Positions 8,455 to 17,619 of a DNA stretch of 64,000 nt are shown in pieces. Location: assembly GCF_013407165.1 (NCBI RefSeq), contig NZ_CP026994.1, positions 1,392,187-1,456,186 on the forward strand. Direction: 5' to 3'. Source of the stretch: Nitrosopumilus oxyclinae. Its GTDB lineage: Archaea; Thermoproteota; Nitrososphaeria; Nitrososphaerales; Nitrosopumilaceae. The translations under genes and the position numbers were made by a program. The number at the start of each line of letters is the position of its first letter. Position 1 is the first letter of the stretch. Under the pieces are notes generated by a model, which was given only the letters and a program-made list of their open reading frames with translations, ran no database searches and was not told the DNA's origin.

Positions 8455-9885
8455 CTACATCAAAGAAACATCATGAGGCTGACTCTCTGCAAATCCTGCT
8501 CTTGACATTTTGATAAATTCTGCATTCTCTTGCATTTGTGGAATTGTATGTGCACCACAATAGCTCAAACCAGAACGGACACCACCAGTTAGTTGTTTTA
8601 GAATATCAGTTACAGTTCCTTTGTATGGAACCATTGCTTCAACTCCTTCTGCAACATAATCATTTAAATCATCATCAAGTGATATTGAACCTGTTTCTTT
8701 AGATTTTCTACCAATAGATGCAGCTAGTGATGCCATACCACGATAAACTTTGAATCGTTTTCCATTTTTAGTTAAAACTGTACCAGGAGATTCATCAGTT
8801 CCTCCAAGCATACTGCCAACCATTACTGTTGAGGCACCAGAAGCTAATGCCTTTGTTGCATCACCAGAAGTTCTTGTCCCTCCATCAGAAATTATTGGAA
8901 TTCCATGATCCTTTCCAACTTTAGCACAATCCATTACTGCAGTTAGTTGTGGAACTCCAGAGCCTGTAATTACTCTAGTAATACAAATTGAACCAGAACC
9001 TACACCCACCTTGACAGCATCTACACCTGCTTTAATCAAATCTTCAGCTCCTTGAGCAGTTGCAATATTTCCTGCAATTAATTCACAGTTAGGAAATGCT
9101 TTTTTGATGTTACGAATTGTACTGATTGCATTTTCACTATGTCCATGTGCAATATCGACAACAAGTACATCCACACCTGCTTCTAAAAGAGATTCACTTC
9201 TTTCTAAAAAGTCACCCTTAACTCCAACTGCAGCACCAACTAGTGGTCTACCTTTCTTATCTTTAGATGCATTTGGAAAATCTGCATTGTTTGTAATATC
9301 TTTACTTGTAATCAAACCTTTGATAAACCCAGAGTCATCAACAATAGGTAATTTTTCAATTCTATGTTTATGCAAAATTGCTTTAGATTCATCTAATGTA
9401 ACTCCGAGTTTTGCAGTTACAACGTCTTTTGTCATCACATCTTGAATTTTACTGGTTTTATTTGCAAATAGTAAATCCCTTTCAGTCACTATTCCAATTA
9501 ATTTTGAACTAGAATCAACAACCAAAAGACCTGAAATTTCTTTATCAAGTGCATAATCTAAAGCATTTTCAACGGATTTATCTGTAGAGATTGAATATGG
9601 ATTTTCAATCATCACACTGCCTGATCTTTTAACTTTGAGAACTTCACTTGCTTGTTCTTCAATGGTCAAAAATCTATGAATAATTCCAATTCCTCCAGCC
9701 CGAGCCATGGCACTTGCCATAGAAGATTCAGTTACAGTATCCATATTTGCACTAACAAAAGGAATGTTTATTGTAATATTTCGAGATAATTTGGTAGATA
9801 GATCGGTCTGACTTCTACTTGTAATATCTGAATATTTGGGTACAAGAAGAACGTCGTCAAATGTTAATCCTTCTTTGAATTCCAA
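8455..9885 (-). CDS. guaB: IMP dehydrogenase
   Basis: Oxidizes IMP to XMP with NAD, the committed step to guanine nucleotides. The 476-residue enzyme has the TIM-barrel start [12 protein letters not shown] near 10, two CBS domains inserted near 93-205, [16 protein letters not shown], the catalytic loop GSGSICITR with the active-site Cys (about 302), [10 protein letters not shown] and the flap region near 395-425. All landmarks are present and length is standard. GMP synthase, the next step, is encoded at 12193-13716. The gene appears to have its own promoter in the 45-base gap upstream. Confidence 0.96.
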   Translation of the reverse strand: MEFKEGLTFDDVLLVPKYSDITSRSQTDLSTKLSRNITINIPFVSANMDTVTESSMASAMARAGGIGIIHRFLTIEEQASEVLKVKRSGSVMIENPYSISTDKSVENALDYALDKEISGLLVVDSSSKLIGIVTERDLLFANKTSKIQDVMTKDVVTAKLGVTLDESKAILHKHRIEKLPIVDDSGFIKGLITSKDITNNADFPNASKDKKGRPLVGAAVGVKGDFLERSESLLEAGVDVLVVDIAHGHSENAISTIRNIKKAFPNCELIAGNIATAQGAEDLIKAGVDAVKVGVGSGSICITRVITGSGVPQLTAVMDCAKVGKDHGIPIISDGGTRTSGDATKALASGASTVMVGSMLGGTDESPGTVLTKNGKRFKVYRGMASLAASIGRKSKETGSISLDDDLNDYVAEGVEAMVPYKGTVTDILKQLTGGVRSGLSYCGAHTIPQMQENAEFIKMSRAGFAESQPHDVSLM

Positions 9886-9930
9886 TGAAACCTTGTTAAG
9901 AAAGTAAAATATTGATTATAAGCCTTTGTG

Positions 9931-10794
9931 TTATTTTGATAATTTAGAAGCGATCGTTACGGCATCTTTAGTTGCCTGAACATTGTGAGTACGAATAATA
10001 TCAGCACCATTCATAACAGATACTACTTCTGCAGAAAGCGAGCCAAATAATCGATCATTTGGGTTCTCTTTTCCCAAAATTTTCCCTATGAATGATTTGT
10101 TTGAAACAGAGATAAGGATTGGATAATTTTTTGTGATGAGATTTAGATTTTGTAAAACGTGTAGATCTCTTTCTAACCAATCTGATTTAATTTTTGTAAA
10201 AAATGGTCCCTTTCCAGTTTTTCTAAAAAACCCAATAGCAGGATCTAATACAATTTGTTCTGAAGGAACATGTGATTTTTTTGCCATCTTTATGCTATCT
10301 TGAAGTAATTTTTTTGTAGTTGTTATAGGATTTCCAGAAACAAATTTTTGACTATATGCACATAAAATTAGAGATGGATTGTATTTAGAAATTACACCTT
10401 GCATATTTTTATCATATTTTAATCCAGAAATATCATTAATAATTTCAACTCCACATTCTAAAGCATCTTTTGCAACTGTTGCTCTACAAGTATCCACAGA
10501 TATTGGAAGATTTGTAGAATTTTGAATAATTTTAATTGCATTTTGAATTCTTTTTGATTCTATTTTTTCTGAAACCGATGTTGACAGATATGGTGCAGTA
10601 GACATCCCTCCAACATCAATAAAATCTGCTCCTTGATCCTCCATTAGTTTAGCAGTATTTTTTATCACAGTTTTACTAGTATTAACAGACTTTTTGTAAA
10701 ATGATTCAGGACTAGTGTTCATAATTCCCATTATTCGGACTGGATTCTTTCCACCCACACCTATATTCCCAATTTTTGCCACATGGTTTATCAA
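9931..10794 (-). CDS. folP: Dihydropteroate synthase family protein
   Basis: Pterin-binding TIM barrel of 287 residues with GIMNTSPESF near 23-32, the GADFIDVGGMST motif near 55-66, SVDT near 99 and NDISG near 120. These are dihydropteroate synthase landmarks: condensation of a hydroxymethylpterin diphosphate with an aromatic amine. In archaea the amine and final cofactor may differ from bacterial folate. It is divergent from mptE, whose product makes the pterin diphosphate substrate, with starts only about 20 bases apart, so the two are very likely controlled together. The exact product is inferred. Confidence 0.85.
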   Translation of the reverse strand: MINHVAKIGNIGVGGKNPVRIMGIMNTSPESFYKKSVNTSKTVIKNTAKLMEDQGADFIDVGGMSTAPYLSTSVSEKIESKRIQNAIKIIQNSTNLPISVDTCRATVAKDALECGVEIINDISGLKYDKNMQGVISKYNPSLILCAYSQKFVSGNPITTTKKLLQDSIKMAKKSHVPSEQIVLDPAIGFFRKTGKGPFFTKIKSDWLERDLHVLQNLNLITKNYPILISVSNKSFIGKILGKENPNDRLFGSLSAEVVSVMNGADIIRTHNVQATKDAVTIASKLSK

Positions 10795-10815
10795 ATCTAA
10801 TACAATTTGAGTGAT

Positions 10816-11553
10816 ATGATGATTTTAGGTTGGAAAAAGAGGTACAAGGAGATTTTAAATGAATTCAAGTACGCTGAAAAAGAGGACAAAGAATCAGCTA
10901 TTATTTTAAATTCAATTTTAAAAAAAACTAATGTTAACAAAAAAATCATCAATTTAATCAAAGGAAAAACAGTTTTGGTGATTGGTTCTGGACCGTCTTT
11001 AGCATCAGCCATTCCAAAATTAAAAAATTATAAAAAAATAGTAAAAATTGCTGCGGATAGTTCAATAAAACCACTTGTGGCAAATGGTATCATACCAGAT
11101 ATCATTGTAACAGATTTAGATGGAGATGTAAAAACACTTGAAAAAATTGGAAAAACTAAATGTGTTTTTGTTGTACATGCACATGGGGACAATATTGAAA
11201 AATTGGAATTTGTAAAAAAATTTAAAAATTGTATTGGAACAACACAGTCTACACCTTTTGATAAAATAGAAAATTATGGTGGTTTTACAGATGGAGATAG
11301 AGGAGTTTTTCTAGCAAACCATTTTCAAGCTAAAAAAATTATTTTGATGGGAATGGATTTTGGAGATCAAATTGGAAAATATTCAGAAACCAAAAGATCA
11401 GATAGAAAAAGAAAATTGATGAAATTGAAAAGAGGTGAATCTCTTTTGAAATGGCTATCATCGTTTACAAAGGCAGAATTGTTTACCACATCAAAGGCAA
11501 TTGAAGGATTTAAAAAAATATCATACAAAGAACTGGATATTATAATTACCTAG
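10816..11553 (+). CDS. mptE: 6-hydroxymethylpterin diphosphokinase MptE-like
   Basis: Archaeal (DUF115-type) 6-hydroxymethyl-7,8-dihydropterin diphosphokinase, unrelated to bacterial FolK, supplying the activated pterin for folate or methanopterin-like cofactors. It has the motifs VLVIGSGPSL near 55-64, AADSS near 80, VTDLDGD near 98-104, and GFTDGDRG plus MGMDFG near 155-180. I start it at the ATG at 10816; the adjacent ATG (10819) or a TTG at 10807 are alternatives. A Lys-rich stretch follows the last motif. It is divergent from the dihydropteroate synthase gene. Confidence 0.88.
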   Translation: MMILGWKKRYKEILNEFKYAEKEDKESAIILNSILKKTNVNKKIINLIKGKTVLVIGSGPSLASAIPKLKNYKKIVKIAADSSIKPLVANGIIPDIIVTDLDGDVKTLEKIGKTKCVFVVHAHGDNIEKLEFVKKFKNCIGTTQSTPFDKIENYGGFTDGDRGVFLANHFQAKKIILMGMDFGDQIGKYSETKRSDRKRKLMKLKRGESLLKWLSSFTKAELFTTSKAIEGFKKISYKELDIIIT

Positions 11554-11588
11554 AATGCATTTAATACCCATTCCACATTAATCAAATT

Positions 11589-12188
11589 ATGAAATTCTCA
11601 GAGGAGCAAGTAAAAGAAATTGTTGCTTTAAAGGAGAGTTTGATTGAGCAAATTGACAAACATCAGGAAGGGATAGAGGCGTTAGAAAAAAATATTACAG
11701 TTTTAGACTCGTTTCTAAAAGACTCGAGTTTTACAAAGGCATCTCAATTAGAAATAAAAAAAGAGATAAAATCTGAAATCATAGAAAAAAAAGAGATAAA
11801 ATCAAAATCTGAAATCATAGAAAAATCAGTAGAAAATTCAATTCCAATTAAAAGAGTCAACGATGGTAAGATTATCGCTAACGCTTTTGTTACAGCAGAT
11901 CAGGTCTCCATAGTTTTAGATAATGAGATTATAATTAATGCAGACACTCCACCTTTCAAATCATTCTTTTTAGATAGAATAATTGGTGAAATGAAAAAGA
12001 AAGATGTCGTTGAAGCAGAAAATGGAAAAATTCAGAAAGAATCAGTGATTGATTACATTGTTAATAAAAATGGGGCAGATATTAGAGAAATTATCATTAA
12101 AAATTATAGACAAAAAGAAAGAGTGAACGAGTTAATTAACACAGCAGGATGGTCATTAACTAGAATGCTTGAGAATGTAAATAAGTGA
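11589..12188 (+). CDS. Coiled-coil protein of unknown function upstream of guaA
   Basis: A 199-residue protein. Residues 1-75 are highly charged and heptad-like (a coiled coil with repeated KSEIIEK segments, some an internal duplication near 62-81). Residues 85-195 form a compact mixed alpha/beta region ending in a helix (INTAGWSLTRMLENV). I do not recognise a family with confidence. It lies between mptE and guaA on the same strand, 35 bases after one and 4 before the other, so it is probably in one transcript with guaA. No signal peptide, no membrane span, no cysteines. Confidence 0.75.
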   Translation: MKFSEEQVKEIVALKESLIEQIDKHQEGIEALEKNITVLDSFLKDSSFTKASQLEIKKEIKSEIIEKKEIKSKSEIIEKSVENSIPIKRVNDGKIIANAFVTADQVSIVLDNEIIINADTPPFKSFFLDRIIGEMKKKDVVEAENGKIQKESVIDYIVNKNGADIREIIIKNYRQKERVNELINTAGWSLTRMLENVNK

Positions 12189-12192
12189 TAAT

Positions 12193-13716
12193 ATGGACAA
12201 AATTGTAGTTTTAGATTTTGGATCTCAGTACAGTCATTTGATTTGTAGAAGGATTAGAGAATTTTCAGTTTATGCAGAACTTGTTCCATATGATATTAGT
12301 TATGAGGAATTACAAAAACTAAATCCTACAGGGATAATTTTTTCTGGGGGTCCATCAAGTGTTTATAATTCAGATGCACCAATTCCAGAAAATAAAATTT
12401 TTGATATGAATTTACCACTTCTTGGAATTTGTTATGGACATCAATTAATTGTTAATAAATTTGGAGGTAAAGTGAAAAGAGCAAACAAAGAATATGGTTC
12501 ATCATTACTAACAATTGATAGTGATAAAGATCTTCTAAACGGAGTTGGAGAATCAGTGAGGGCATGGATGAGTCACGGAGATGAAGCAGAACAAATTCCT
12601 GAAGGTTTCAAAGTTATTGGGCATACTGAAAATGCAAAAGCAGCGGCGATTGCATCTGAAGAAAAATCAATTTATGGCATTCAATTTCATCCAGAAGTAG
12701 TACATACAGAACAAGGTACAGAAATTCTAAAAAATTTTGTTTTAAAGGTTTGTGGTGCAAAACAAGATTGGACCATGGAGGGGTTTATCGATACAGCTGT
12801 TGAGAAAATTGCAAAGATAGATGGAAATGTACTTTGTGGAGTAAGTGGAGGTATTGACTCTACTGTTGTTGCATTATTAATTCACAAAGCAATAGGTGAT
12901 AGACTAAAATGTGTTTTTGTAAATAATGGATTGTTACGATTAAACGAAGAAAAAGAGATAGAGGACATGTTTAAAGATAATTTCAAAGTAGATTTTACTT
13001 CAATTAATGCTGCTGAACAATTTCTTGGGAAACTCAAAGGAGTGGAAGATCCCGAAAAGAAACGAATGATCGTAGGAGAAGAATTTATTCATGTTTTTAC
13101 GGATTTTGCTAAAAACAGTGGTCCTTTCAAATGGTTAGCTCAAGGTACATTGTATCCAGATGTAATTGAAAGCGGAGTATCAAAAGGGCCTGCATCAGTA
13201 ATCAAATCTCATCATAATGTTGGAGGATTACCTGATTGGCTTAATTTAGAAATTTTAGAGCCATTAAGAGAATTGTATAAAGACGAAGTAAGAAAAATTG
13301 CTAAAATTCTTGAAGTTCCAGAAAAACTTTTCATGAGACATCCATTTCCAGGTCCAGGATTATCAGTTAGAATAATTGGAGAAGTAACTCCAACAAAACT
13401 CGAAATTTGTAAAGTTGCAAGTAAGATTGTAGAAGAAGAATTGATGACTGTAGGTTTGTATGAAAAAGTATGGCAGGCATATGCTGCAGTAGGGGATGAT
13501 AGAGCAGTTGGAGTTGTGGGAGATGAGCGTAGATATGGAAATATTGTTATGATCAGAGTTGTAGATTCAGTTGATGCAATGACTGCAGATTGGACAAGAT
13601 TACCACATGGATTATTAGAAAAGATGAGTAATAGAATAACAAATGAGATTGAAGATGTTACTTGGGTTACGTATACCATTTCAAGTAAACCACCTGCAAC
13701 AATAGAGCCCCAATAG
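12193..13716 (+). CDS. guaA: GMP synthase (glutamine-hydrolysing), two-domain form
   Basis: Aminates XMP to GMP using ATP and glutamine. The 507-residue protein carries a class I glutamine amidotransferase domain (about 1-190: FDMN...GICYGHQ with Cys near 77, and the QFHPEV His/Glu pair near 164-168), an ATP pyrophosphatase domain with SGGIDSTV near 219-226, and the C-terminal dimerization domain ending in PPATIEPQ-like sequence. Many archaea split this enzyme into two genes; here it is fused, as in bacteria. A hypothetical gene begins right after the stop. Confidence 0.97.
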   Translation: MDKIVVLDFGSQYSHLICRRIREFSVYAELVPYDISYEELQKLNPTGIIFSGGPSSVYNSDAPIPENKIFDMNLPLLGICYGHQLIVNKFGGKVKRANKEYGSSLLTIDSDKDLLNGVGESVRAWMSHGDEAEQIPEGFKVIGHTENAKAAAIASEEKSIYGIQFHPEVVHTEQGTEILKNFVLKVCGAKQDWTMEGFIDTAVEKIAKIDGNVLCGVSGGIDSTVVALLIHKAIGDRLKCVFVNNGLLRLNEEKEIEDMFKDNFKVDFTSINAAEQFLGKLKGVEDPEKKRMIVGEEFIHVFTDFAKNSGPFKWLAQGTLYPDVIESGVSKGPASVIKSHHNVGGLPDWLNLEILEPLRELYKDEVRKIAKILEVPEKLFMRHPFPGPGLSVRIIGEVTPTKLEICKVASKIVEEELMTVGLYEKVWQAYAAVGDDRAVGVVGDERRYGNIVMIRVVDSVDAMTADWTRLPHGLLEKMSNRITNEIEDVTWVTYTISSKPPATIEPQ

Positions 13717-13724
13717 TGATTAAA

Positions 13725-14081
13725 ATGGAATACGAAAAAATCTGTGATGAAATTTTAGAATGTGATAAAGATATTCGATATGTTGGGATATACGATTACG
13801 GAGAGCTTTACGATAAAATGAAACCAGGGCTTAAAAGTCATTTATCAAGGGAAGAGACTGAAATGTCCTTATCTCAAGCAGTGTATCGCTGGTCTACACG
13901 TAAAAAGACTGCAGATAAAATTGGAAAACCAATTTATGCATTAGCAAAATATGAGAAAATTTATCGAGTAACAGTTCCAATTGGCGGTGCAGGGTTAATT
14001 TTGATTAGTATTGAATTGAATGCGGATGTAAATATGATTGCAGAAAAAATTATAACAATTAAAAATAAACATTCTTCATAA
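13725..14081 (+). CDS. Conserved small protein of unknown function
   Basis: About 118 residues from the ATG at 13725; a GTG at 13716 overlapping the guaA stop would add three residues. The protein is alpha/beta with a central basic helix (RWSTRKKTADKIGK) and a beta-rich end (YRVTVPIGGAGLILISIE), a pattern reminiscent of profilin/roadblock-like folds, but I cannot assign it. No membrane span. It sits immediately after guaA and just before the DUF2024 gene, all on the plus strand with tiny gaps, which suggests cotranscription. Confidence 0.72.
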   Translation: MEYEKICDEILECDKDIRYVGIYDYGELYDKMKPGLKSHLSREETEMSLSQAVYRWSTRKKTADKIGKPIYALAKYEKIYRVTVPIGGAGLILISIELNADVNMIAEKIITIKNKHSS

Positions 14082-14093
14082 TCTGTGATTGAT

Positions 14094-14354
14094 ATGGATT
14101 TTCATGTTTTTGACTCTTATGTAAAAGCAAAAGATGGGCATACAATGCATTTTGATGTTGTTACAGATACAAGTGATTTAGAAAAAGCAATTTCCTATGC
14201 TAAAGAATGGCTAAAATCTATTGGTGAAGAATCATCAACAGTTACTGCAAATGAATGTAAATTTTGTCATACTCAATCAGTACCAGAAGATATGGAAATT
14301 GAAATAATGACTATTGGATATTCTATTTCAAAGATGGAAGGATGTCCGAACTAA
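14094..14354 (+). CDS. DUF2024-like small protein
   Basis: Eighty-six residues from the ATG at 14094 (a GTG nine bases upstream is possible). The opening FHVFDSYVKAKDGHTMHFDV matches my recollection of the DUF2024 family, small alpha/beta proteins of unknown role. A CxxC pair (CKFCHT, about residues 57-60) plus a Cys near the end could bind metal. It follows the previous gene closely and its last four bases overlap the convergent gene at 14351. Confidence 0.75.
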   Translation: MDFHVFDSYVKAKDGHTMHFDVVTDTSDLEKAISYAKEWLKSIGEESSTVTANECKFCHTQSVPEDMEIEIMTIGYSISKMEGCPN

Positions 14355-14974
14355 TCCACATCAATAATTTCTTCTGAAATTAAATATTGTATAGCAGATA
14401 ATAGATCATTTTCTGAAATTGTTTCATCTGCATACCATACAAATATGTCATGAACCCATGCAGGGATTTTAGATTGTTCTGAAGTTTCAATTTGTAATGA
14501 TTCAACTTCAGTTTCAACTTCAGGTTGTGATTCCTCAATATTTTGAGTTACTATTACTGGCTTGCTAGATTGAATTATAGAGAATGTTGAAGATATAGAT
14601 GTCGGACCAGATTCAGAAAAAATCCTCAATCCATAATCACCAACAACATTTGTTTCATCGTCATCAGGATCAAGGTAATGTAATATCTGAACCCCGTATA
14701 GATCATCGTCTATGACTTTGGGAAGAATTTCAGTAGATTTTATAATATCTCCATCACTTAATCGTGATATTTCCATAAAGTGATAACCATGTTGTGGATC
14801 ATAATTTTGAATTTCAATGTTAGCTCTAATCATTTGTGGAGTTTTATCTAAATCAATTACATTTCCAGAAAGAAAATCTATAGTGATAATTGGAATCTCT
14901 TCTAGTCCATAAATAGAATTTACTTGAAATAGCAGTAGTATTGAAAAAAATCCAATCATTATTTTTGAAATCAA
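14351..14974 (-). CDS. Secreted protein with C-terminal thaumarchaeal helical motif
   Basis: A 207-residue protein with a cleavable-looking signal peptide (about 1-22), a beta-rich domain (about 25-140) and, after an acidic Ser/Glu-rich linker, a C-terminal motif starting IPAWVHDIFVWYADETIS and ending QYLISEEIID. I recall such a W-rich 'PAWV...I..W...' segment recurring at the end of many exported thaumarchaeal proteins, so it is probably a shared envelope-association module. The function of the beta domain is unknown. The start ATG gives a good signal sequence. An AT-rich promoter region lies between it and the ROK kinase gene. Confidence 0.75.
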   Translation of the reverse strand: MISKIMIGFFSILLLFQVNSIYGLEEIPIITIDFLSGNVIDLDKTPQMIRANIEIQNYDPQHGYHFMEISRLSDGDIIKSTEILPKVIDDDLYGVQILHYLDPDDDETNVVGDYGLRIFSESGPTSISSTFSIIQSSKPVIVTQNIEESQPEVETEVESLQIETSEQSKIPAWVHDIFVWYADETISENDLLSAIQYLISEEIIDVD

Positions 14975-15057
14975 TTTTTATCTATAATTTATCAAATTTG
15001 ATGGGTTATATCTATAATAGACAATTTTTTTAACAAACAGATTCCAATTTGGAAATA

Positions 15058-15924
15058 TTAGTCAAGCATACATGCACCAAAAACACCTGCTGAATCTCCT
15101 AATTTATTTTTCAAAATAGGCGTATCAACCAAATCAGAAAAGACTTGATTGTAAATCAATTTTTTTCCTTCAGTATACAAAAAATCAATGTTTGATAAAC
15201 CACCTCCTAAAACAATTGCATCAGGATCCAAAATATCAATAACATTTGCAAGGCCATACCCCAAATTTTCTAGAAATTCATTTTTCCATTTATCCCAATG
15301 TTCATTGTCTATACTGGTAAGTATTTCAGGAAGATGCTGATGCTTTCCTGTTAGTTGAGTCCAATGCTTTTCCAGTGATGGACCGCTAATGTAAGTCTCT
15401 ACGCACCCAGTCTTTCCACAATAGCATGAATTTCCATTTCGATGTAATGTATGATGACCCCACTCACCTCCAATGTTAGTTCTTCCAGAATAGAGTTTTT
15501 TATTAATCACTATTCCTCCACCGACACCAGTTCCTAGTATAACACCAAAAACTAAATCAAAATCTACAGCAATCCCCAAAGTTGCTTCAGCCAATGCAAA
15601 ACAATTGGCATCATTTTCCATAGAAATTTTTTTATCAAGTTTATTTTCTAAATCTTCTTTTAGTGATTTTCCAATCAAACATTGCGTGTTACTATTTTTA
15701 ATCAATCCAGTTTGTTTAGAAATTGCACCAGGAGTACAAATTCCTAATGAATAATCAGATATGTTTTCAGATATGTCCATCACTAAAGATGAAATAGAGT
15801 CTAGAATTTTTCGATAATCATTTTGCGGTGTAGGAATTCTTTTTCTTTTAATTACATTGAAATTTTGATCTAACAGAACTGCTTCAATTTTGGTGCCACC
15901 TAAATCAACACCAAGTTTGTACAT
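15058..15924 (-). CDS. ROK-family sugar kinase
   Basis: A 288-residue sugar kinase of the ROK family, which phosphorylates glucose, N-acetylglucosamine or similar sugars with ATP. Visible landmarks are the N-terminal phosphate-1 motif DLGGTKIEAVL (about 6-16), the ENDANCFAL stretch near 103-111, GTGVGGGI near 131-138, the catalytic/zinc signature GGEWGH...CYCGKTGCVETY (about 152-179) and VLGGG near 256. The cysteine set of the ROK zinc site is complete. Sugar specificity cannot be read from the sequence. No sugar transporter or pathway genes adjoin it. Confidence 0.9.
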   Translation of the reverse strand: MYKLGVDLGGTKIEAVLLDQNFNVIKRKRIPTPQNDYRKILDSISSLVMDISENISDYSLGICTPGAISKQTGLIKNSNTQCLIGKSLKEDLENKLDKKISMENDANCFALAEATLGIAVDFDLVFGVILGTGVGGGIVINKKLYSGRTNIGGEWGHHTLHRNGNSCYCGKTGCVETYISGPSLEKHWTQLTGKHQHLPEILTSIDNEHWDKWKNEFLENLGYGLANVIDILDPDAIVLGGGLSNIDFLYTEGKKLIYNQVFSDLVDTPILKNKLGDSAGVFGACMLD

Positions 15925-15967
15925 AAATTATTTATAGAAATTAAAACGCTTAAGCTTAACTAAAATT

Positions 15968-17575
15968 TTACCCCATTCCGCCAGGGGCACCGGATATTGC
16001 AATAACATCATCAATTCTAAGTATCATACATGCAGCTTCAGTTGCAGATTTAATTATCTGTTCTTTAACTACAATTGGTTCTACAACGTTGATTGCCATC
16101 ATATCTGCTATCTTCATATTTCTAGCATCAATTCCAGTCCATTTTTGACCTTGATTTTGTTTTGCTCTAAGATTAGCCATTGTATCAATTGGATCCATTC
16201 CTGCATTTTCAGCGATAGTAAGTGGAATTGTTTCTAATGCTTCTGCATATTTTTTAATTGCAAGTTGTTCTCTTCCATCAAAATTATCAGCCCAGTCTTT
16301 GAGTAGGGATGCTGCAAATGCTTCAGGTGCACCACCACCAGCTACAATTGCTGGTTTTTCAATTACATCTTTTACAACCATCAAAGAATCATGAATTGAA
16401 CGATCAACTTCATCAATTACTCTTTGAGTTCCACCACGGATTAACATTGTAACTGATTGTGGATGTTTACATCCTTCAATGAAGACCCATTTATCAGATT
16501 CAACTTTCTTTTGATGAGCTAAATCTGCAATACCAAGATCATTTTCTGAAAGATCATCAATATTACTAATTACACGTCCTCCTGTTGCTTTTGCAAGTTT
16601 AATCATATCACTTTCTTTAACACGACGAACTGCCATAATTCCATATTTTGCCAGATAGTGTTGTGAAATATCATCAATTCCTTTTTGACAAATTAATACA
16701 TTAGCTCCTACATCATGCAGTTTGTCAACCATAGCTTTCAACATTCGGTTTTCTTCTTCTAAGAACATCTGCATTTGAGTTGGGTCAGTAATTCTAATTT
16801 CTGCACTTAATTCAGTTTTTTCAATTTCTAATGCTGAATTAAGTAATGCAATTTTTGCATGTTCAATTTTTGTAGGCATTCCACTATGAACAATTTCTTT
16901 ATCTAAAACAATTCCTTTGATAATTTGTGTATCATCAATTGAACCACCAGCTTTCTTTTCTACTTTAATATTTTCAAGGTCAACAGTAAAAGTATCACCT
17001 TTCTTTGTTGCAATACTTAGAATAGCATCAACTATAATTTTAGAAAGGAATGTACTATCTTCAGAGATTAATTTTGATTGCATACTAGTTGTAGCGATTT
17101 TTAATAGTGATGCTCGATCATCAGGCTGGATTTTTTTTGCCATGTCTGAGTAAATTTCAAGGGTTTTATCAGCTGCTGCTTGATATCCATCAATAATAGT
17201 TGAAGAATGAACATCTTTGTTTAGAAGATCTTCTGCTCTAGCCAATAATGCACCTCCAAAAATTACAGAAGATGTTGTACCATCTCCTACTTCATTATCA
17301 ACAGTTTTAGAAATTTCAACCATCATTTTGGCTGCAGGATGCTGAACATCAATTTCTTTTAGAATTGTAGCACCATCATTTGTAATTGTAACATCACCTA
17401 AGGAATCAACTAACATTTTATCAAGACCTCTTGGTCCAAGACTGCTTCTAACTAATTGTGCAACTAATTTTGCTGCTGCGATATTATTTTGTTGAGCATC
17501 TTTGCCTTTTTGCTGTAATGCGCTCTCTTTGAGAACTAAAACAGGTCCATTTGGTCCTTGTTGAATTGATGCCAT
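15968..17575 (-). CDS. thsA: Thermosome (group II chaperonin) subunit
   Basis: ATP-dependent protein-folding chamber subunit of 535 residues. Seen are the group II signatures [19 protein letters not shown] (about 43-61), TNDGATILK, the GDGTTS nucleotide motif near 97-102, and AGGGAPE near 412-418. It ends in a Gly/Met tail (SGAPGGMG), common in thermosomes. Length is standard. Which paralogue this is cannot be decided here. A 44-base gap separates it from the upstream adenine deaminase gene on the same strand. Confidence 0.96.
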   Translation of the reverse strand: MASIQQGPNGPVLVLKESALQQKGKDAQQNNIAAAKLVAQLVRSSLGPRGLDKMLVDSLGDVTITNDGATILKEIDVQHPAAKMMVEISKTVDNEVGDGTTSSVIFGGALLARAEDLLNKDVHSSTIIDGYQAAADKTLEIYSDMAKKIQPDDRASLLKIATTSMQSKLISEDSTFLSKIIVDAILSIATKKGDTFTVDLENIKVEKKAGGSIDDTQIIKGIVLDKEIVHSGMPTKIEHAKIALLNSALEIEKTELSAEIRITDPTQMQMFLEEENRMLKAMVDKLHDVGANVLICQKGIDDISQHYLAKYGIMAVRRVKESDMIKLAKATGGRVISNIDDLSENDLGIADLAHQKKVESDKWVFIEGCKHPQSVTMLIRGGTQRVIDEVDRSIHDSLMVVKDVIEKPAIVAGGGAPEAFAASLLKDWADNFDGREQLAIKKYAEALETIPLTIAENAGMDPIDTMANLRAKQNQGQKWTGIDARNMKIADMMAINVVEPIVVKEQIIKSATEAACMILRIDDVIAISGAPGGMG

Positions 17576-17619
17576 TTAGATTCAGCTTCAATCCACTGAA
17601 TCCCCCTTTTTAACATTAC

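Noticed and set aside
13212-13679. Minus-strand frame of 155 codons inside guaA
   Set aside because: It is the antisense shadow of a highly conserved gene, with a Ser/Pro/Thr-rich composition typical of shadows.
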